Positions 21,907 to 25,066 of a stretch of 25,066 nucleotides of DNA are shown here, piece after piece. How positions within the stretch are numbered: position 1 is the stretch's first letter; each line of letters starts with the position of its first letter. Location: positions 1 to 25,066 of the forward strand of contig CAAEVI010000114.1 in the NCBI GenBank assembly GCA_900759455.1, given 5' to 3'. Both the position numbers and the translations under genes were made by a program. Origin of the DNA: Erysipelotrichaceae bacterium (GTDB lineage: Bacteria; Bacillota_I; Bacilli_A; Erysipelotrichales; Erysipelotrichaceae). The notes beneath the pieces were generated by a model, which saw only the letters and a program-made list of their open reading frames with translations, did not search any database and had not been told where the DNA came from.

Positions 21907-21929
21907 AATCTAAGATTAAAAATTACAAT
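21901..21929 (+). promoter_or_regulatory. Candidate promoter of the PTS operon
   Basis: TTTTCA (21901-21906), a 17-nt spacer, and TACAAT (21924-21929), 30 bases before the EIIA start. The -35 matches four of six consensus bases. No clear cre box is visible. Confidence 0.45.
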
Positions 21930-21958
21930 AGAAGCGTACAAACGAAAGGAGACAGCGA

Positions 21959-22279
21959 ATGGATATTGAAGTCAGTTGCATGCAGATGATACTGCACAGC
22001 GGAAATGCAAGAGGAGATGCATATGAAGCTATACATGAAGTCAAGAAGAAAAATTTCGATTCATCTCTCGACCTGCTGAAACATGCAAAGCAGGAATTGC
22101 TGCTTTCTCAAAAAACACATGCGGAACTGCTCAGGGAAATGGCTGCGCACGATAATGTGCCGGCAAGTTTGCTTCTGATTCACGCAGAAGACCATGTTGC
22201 CAGCTCGGAAATCGCTTTGGACATGGCAAAAGAATTGTATGAAGTATACGAAATACTGGCAAACAGAAAGGAGTATTAA
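21959..22279 (+). CDS. PTS lactose/cellobiose-type EIIA subunit
   Basis: A 106-residue soluble phosphotransfer protein. It is an all-helical EIIA-Lac type, with the motif HAEDHVASSEIA (75-86); one histidine of the H75-A-E-D-H79 group is the phosphorylation site that receives phosphate from HPr and passes it to EIIB. AAAGGAG lies upstream of ATG 21959. It is the first gene of a four-gene sugar operon and ends one base before the hydrolase start. The family moves beta-glucosides, N,N'-diacetylchitobiose or lactose. The sugar here is most likely a beta-linked disaccharide, given the GH1 enzyme. Confidence 0.94.
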   Translation: MDIEVSCMQMILHSGNARGDAYEAIHEVKKKNFDSSLDLLKHAKQELLLSQKTHAELLREMAAHDNVPASLLLIHAEDHVASSEIALDMAKELYEVYEILANRKEY

Positions 22280-22280
22280 G

Positions 22281-23696
22281 ATGGCGTTGCGAAAAGATTT
22301 TTTATGGGGAAGCGCGACTGCTTCCTACCAGTGTGAAGGCGCCTGGAAGGAAGATGACCGGGCAGCGAGCATGTGGGATGTCTATCTGCACGAAGGAAAT
22401 TATGAAAACGGGGATATAGCAAGTGATCACTATCACCACTATAAAGAAGACATCGAAATGATGGCAAAAGGCGGACAGAATACATATCGTCTTTCATTGT
22501 CCTGGCCGCGGATCATCAAAGATAAAGAAGGTACAGTCAACGAAAAGGGCATTGCCTTCTATCGCAGCGTACTGCAATGCTGCAAAGAAAACAATATCGT
22601 TCCGTTTGTAACGATCTATCACTGGGACCTTCCGCAATACTGGGAAGAAGAAGGCGGATGGCTGAATGAAGCGACATGCCGGGCATATGAGCATTACGCA
22701 AAAGTATGCTTTGAACATTTTCATGATCTTGTGGAACACTGGGTTACATTCAACGAACCGAAATGGTTTACCTTCAGCGGTTATCTGGTAGGCAATTATC
22801 CGCCGGGTCATCAAAGCGTACAGGAAATGATTACCGCAGCTTATCATGTTATGTATGCCAGCTCCCTGGGGGTTCGTGCTTTCCGACAAGGACATTATAA
22901 AGGACAAATCGGCATTGTTCACAGCTTTGGTCCAGTCGACGGTATCGATGATTCTCTGGCAACGAAAATTGCCATGCGTTTTGCAGACAATTATGCAAAC
23001 AACTGGATTCTGGATACTGCGGCCAAGGGAGAAATTCCTTTTGATCTGCTCTGCGTATTGTCACAGAAATATGATCTTTCTTTCATCAAAGACGAGCAGT
23101 TGGTAACAATCAAGGAAAACACAGTGGATTTTCTCGGTCTGAATTATTATTCACGTGTTCTCGTTCGTCCATATACATCCGGCGAAACTGCTTTTGTAGT
23201 AAATAATCAGGGAAAGAATTTCCAGGGAGAAAGCAAGATTGTCATTAAAGGATGGTTTGAACAAATCATGAAAAATCCGGATGCGATTTACACGGAATGG
23301 GATACCGAAATCTATCCGCAGGGATTGGAAAAAGGACTAATCGATGTCTACAACCGATATCATCTTCCGATCTTCATCACAGAAAACGGTGTAGGGGTCC
23401 GCGAAGATGTAAAAGTCGATCAGGTACAGGATGATTATCGCATTTCATTTATGAACGATCACATCAATTCAATGATGAATGCGGCTGACAAAGGTGTAGA
23501 TATCCGTGGCTATTATGCATGGAGCACATTTGATCTTTACTCCTGGAAAAACGGTGTAGAGAAGCGCTATGGTCTTGTCGCCATTGATTTCGACGATGAG
23601 AATCTGACAAGAAAGCCGAAAAAAAGTTATTACTGGTTTAAAGAAATCATTGAAAGCAACGGTGAAAAGATAAAGAGAAAGGAATGGAATTTATGA
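22281..23696 (+). CDS. GH1 6-phospho-beta-glycosidase
   Basis: A 471-residue (beta/alpha)8 glycosidase that hydrolyses the phosphorylated disaccharide delivered by the PTS. The acid/base is E159 in TFNEPKWF, and the nucleophile E368 in ITENGVG. The C-terminal phosphate-binding triad is S421, K428 and Y430, with the same spacing as S428/K435/Y437 of Lactococcus LacG, so the substrate is phosphorylated. W422 follows the Ser as W429 does in LacG, which favours a 6-phospho-galactosidase or a dual-specificity enzyme over a strict phospho-glucosidase. ATG 22281 is used because AAAGGAG lies in the end of the EIIA gene. It overlaps the EIIB start by 4 nt (ATGA). Confidence 0.95.
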   Translation: MALRKDFLWGSATASYQCEGAWKEDDRAASMWDVYLHEGNYENGDIASDHYHHYKEDIEMMAKGGQNTYRLSLSWPRIIKDKEGTVNEKGIAFYRSVLQCCKENNIVPFVTIYHWDLPQYWEEEGGWLNEATCRAYEHYAKVCFEHFHDLVEHWVTFNEPKWFTFSGYLVGNYPPGHQSVQEMITAAYHVMYASSLGVRAFRQGHYKGQIGIVHSFGPVDGIDDSLATKIAMRFADNYANNWILDTAAKGEIPFDLLCVLSQKYDLSFIKDEQLVTIKENTVDFLGLNYYSRVLVRPYTSGETAFVVNNQGKNFQGESKIVIKGWFEQIMKNPDAIYTEWDTEIYPQGLEKGLIDVYNRYHLPIFITENGVGVREDVKVDQVQDDYRISFMNDHINSMMNAADKGVDIRGYYAWSTFDLYSWKNGVEKRYGLVAIDFDDENLTRKPKKSYYWFKEIIESNGEKIKRKEWNL

Positions 23697-23983
23697 AAGT
23701 CATGTTAGTATGTAATGCCGGAATGTCCACGGGGATCCTGGCAAAGAAAATCGAAGAAGCCAGTGAAGGAAAACTTGAATGCAGGGCCTACGGAGAGGCA
23801 GAATACCTCGATCATCTGGACGAAGGATATGAGCTGATCCTGATCGGTCCGCAGATTCGTCATCTGAAGGGACAGATTGAAGAATCGGTCAGCATCCCGG
23901 TCGACACGATTGCACCTCAGTATTACGGAATCATGAACGGAAAAGCCATTTTTCAGGAAATTCAAAAGAAATTTGACCTGTAA
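23693..23983 (+). CDS. PTS lactose/cellobiose-type EIIB subunit
   Basis: A 96-residue cysteine-phosphorylated EIIB. The active site is C7 in MLVCNAGMSTGILAKKI, the standard CxxGMST loop. The remainder has the Rossmann-like fold, with ELILIGPQIRHL and VDTIAPQYYGIMNG. ATG 23693 is chosen over ATG 23684: AAAGGA lies nine bases before it, and it overlaps the hydrolase stop as ATGA. It receives phosphate from the EIIA encoded at the start of the operon and passes it to the sugar bound by EIIC. Confidence 0.94.
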   Translation: MKVMLVCNAGMSTGILAKKIEEASEGKLECRAYGEAEYLDHLDEGYELILIGPQIRHLKGQIEESVSIPVDTIAPQYYGIMNGKAIFQEIQKKFDL

Positions 23984-24006
23984 CAATTTAAAAGGAGAGG
24001 GATATT

Positions 24007-25066
24007 ATGATGAATAGTTTTACATCGTTTCTGGAAGTGAAACTGATGCCGTTTGCGACGAAATTTTCAACTCAAAGACATTTAAAAGCCATCCGCGATG
24101 CCTTTATCAGCATTATGCCGATCACATTGGCAGGAGGTATCGTATCTGTTATTTCCGCAGCACCTGTCACTGAAAATACTACCAACGGATTTCTGCTTGC
24201 CTGGGCTTCATTCGCAAGCAACAATGCCACGATTTTATCATGGATCAATGCAATTACGATGGGTGCCATGTCATTGTATATTGTCGTAGCACTGTCAAGT
24301 TTTCTTGCTAAGTCTTACAAACTCGATAATTTACTGCCGATCCTGTTATCTTTATGTGGATTTGTACTGACCTCAGTTGCGCCGATTGAGCTTGGATTCG
24401 ATTCAAAAAGCGTTGAAATCTCTTATTTGGACGGTAAAGGCATCCTGGCTGCAATCTTCATTTCGATTCTGACTGTGGAACTCTATCGCAAAATGCGTGA
24501 GAAAAATTTCGGACGAATCAAACTTCCGGATTCCGTGCCAGCTTCACTGTCCGAAACTTTTGCTTCTCTCTGCCCGGGAATTGTGATCATTGCACTGTAT
24601 TCCGTATTATTCATTATTTTCTATAATATGCAGACAACTATGCCTGGATGGATCTATACCACACTGGCCCCTGCGTTTACGATTGCGGACAGTCTGCCAG
24701 CAACTGTTATCATGACTGCTTTTGTACAGCTGTTCTGGTTCTTCGGTGTACATGATGCAGCTTTCGCAGGAATTCTCGCACCGATTCGTGAAAGCGGTCT
24801 TTCTGTCAATGCAGCCGCAAAACTGGCAGGTGAAACAATGCCTCGTGTCTTCACGACACCATTCTGGGTTTATTTCGTTATCATCGGTGGCTGCGGCTCA
24901 GTGCTTGCGCTTGCAATCCTGCTTTGCCGTTCAAAATCCAAACAGCTCAAAACAGTAGGACGCGTAGGTCTTATTCCGGCTTTCTTCAATATTTCAGAAC
25001 CGATCATCTTCGGTGTACCGCTGATGCTGAATCCGATTTTCTTTATTCCTTTCATCCTTACATCCA
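24007..25066 (+). CDS. PTS lactose/cellobiose-type EIIC permease (3' partial)
   Basis: The frame stays open to the window end (353 codons of a usual 420-450). It is a multi-helix permease: FISIMPITLAGGIVSVI, the conserved QLFWFFGVHDAAFAG block, and the late FNISEPIIFGVPLMLNP motif whose Glu contacts sugar. The usual WxxGIHG core reads WFFGVHD, so a Gly is replaced by Asp. GGAGAGGG lies just before ATG 24007; ATG 24010 is also possible. It is the fourth gene of the EIIA-GH1-EIIB-EIIC operon and carries out uptake with phosphorylation of a beta-disaccharide. Confidence 0.94.
   Translation, partial: MMNSFTSFLEVKLMPFATKFSTQRHLKAIRDAFISIMPITLAGGIVSVISAAPVTENTTNGFLLAWASFASNNATILSWINAITMGAMSLYIVVALSSFLAKSYKLDNLLPILLSLCGFVLTSVAPIELGFDSKSVEISYLDGKGILAAIFISILTVELYRKMREKNFGRIKLPDSVPASLSETFASLCPGIVIIALYSVLFIIFYNMQTTMPGWIYTTLAPAFTIADSLPATVIMTAFVQLFWFFGVHDAAFAGILAPIRESGLSVNAAAKLAGETMPRVFTTPFWVYFVIIGGCGSVLALAILLCRSKSKQLKTVGRVGLIPAFFNISEPIIFGVPLMLNPIFFIPFILTS

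Noticed and set aside
1..25066. CRISPR arrays, tRNA or rRNA genes, prophage or plasmid origin
   Set aside because: I found no regularly spaced repeats, cloverleaf sequences, integrase, phage structural genes or replication initiator.

Overview
The window reads as chromosomal DNA of a moderate-GC Bacillota. Short intergenic gaps, strong AGGAGG-type ribosome binding sites, sigma-A-like promoters, many TTG starts and PTS/GH1 sugar genes fit a gut Erysipelotrichia-like anaerobe. That lineage is an inference, not something I can prove from 25 kb. No rRNA, tRNA or CRISPR array was found.

Layout. 1-1509 is an ABC exporter (ATPase cut by the window edge, plus permease). 1585-3834 is a divergent pair: a MarR repressor and an MFS transporter fused to two CBS domains, with two near-identical palindromic operators placed on both promoters. 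3929-5542 is a three-gene minus-strand operon: a small secreted Cys/His/Asp-rich protein, an ECF sigma factor, and an RsgI-like membrane anti-sigma factor with a His-rich tail. 5742-9586 is a PadR locus. A PadR regulator lies upstream of a YczE-type membrane protein fused to a cytidylate-kinase-like domain, with a perfect 30-bp palindrome and promoter between them. Two lesions hit this locus: PadR carries an in-frame TAG, and a 1,950-bp IS4-type insertion sequence (7031-8980, flanked by a 15-bp duplication) separates the promoter from the membrane-kinase gene.

9729-12352 is an arsenic operon on the minus strand (arsR, ArsP-type permease, thioredoxin-fold protein, arsC, GNAT acetyltransferase). 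Three copies of an ATCAA-N6-TTGAT operator are present, one of which sits at the -35 of a divergent second YczE-family gene (12577-13221). 13379-16555 holds a YoaK-type membrane protein, a HAD phosphatase, an orphan mannose-type PTS EIID with an in-frame TGA, and an SDR oxidoreductase. 16699-20030 is a Nudix hydrolase with a large PLD-nuclease/SF2 helicase/DUF3427 protein, next to the 3' remnant of a UvrD-type helicase with a zinc ribbon (20102-20794). 20956-21798 is a CorA-like Mg2+ channel. 21959 to the window end is a lactose/cellobiose-type PTS operon: EIIA, phospho-beta-glycosidase, EIIB, EIIC (cut by the edge).

The least-explained material is the PadR/YczE-kinase locus, the sigma/anti-sigma/secreted-protein operon, and the Nudix plus PLD-helicase pair. 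The recurring theme is YczE-family membrane proteins under different one-component repressors (PadR in one case, probably ArsR in the other).
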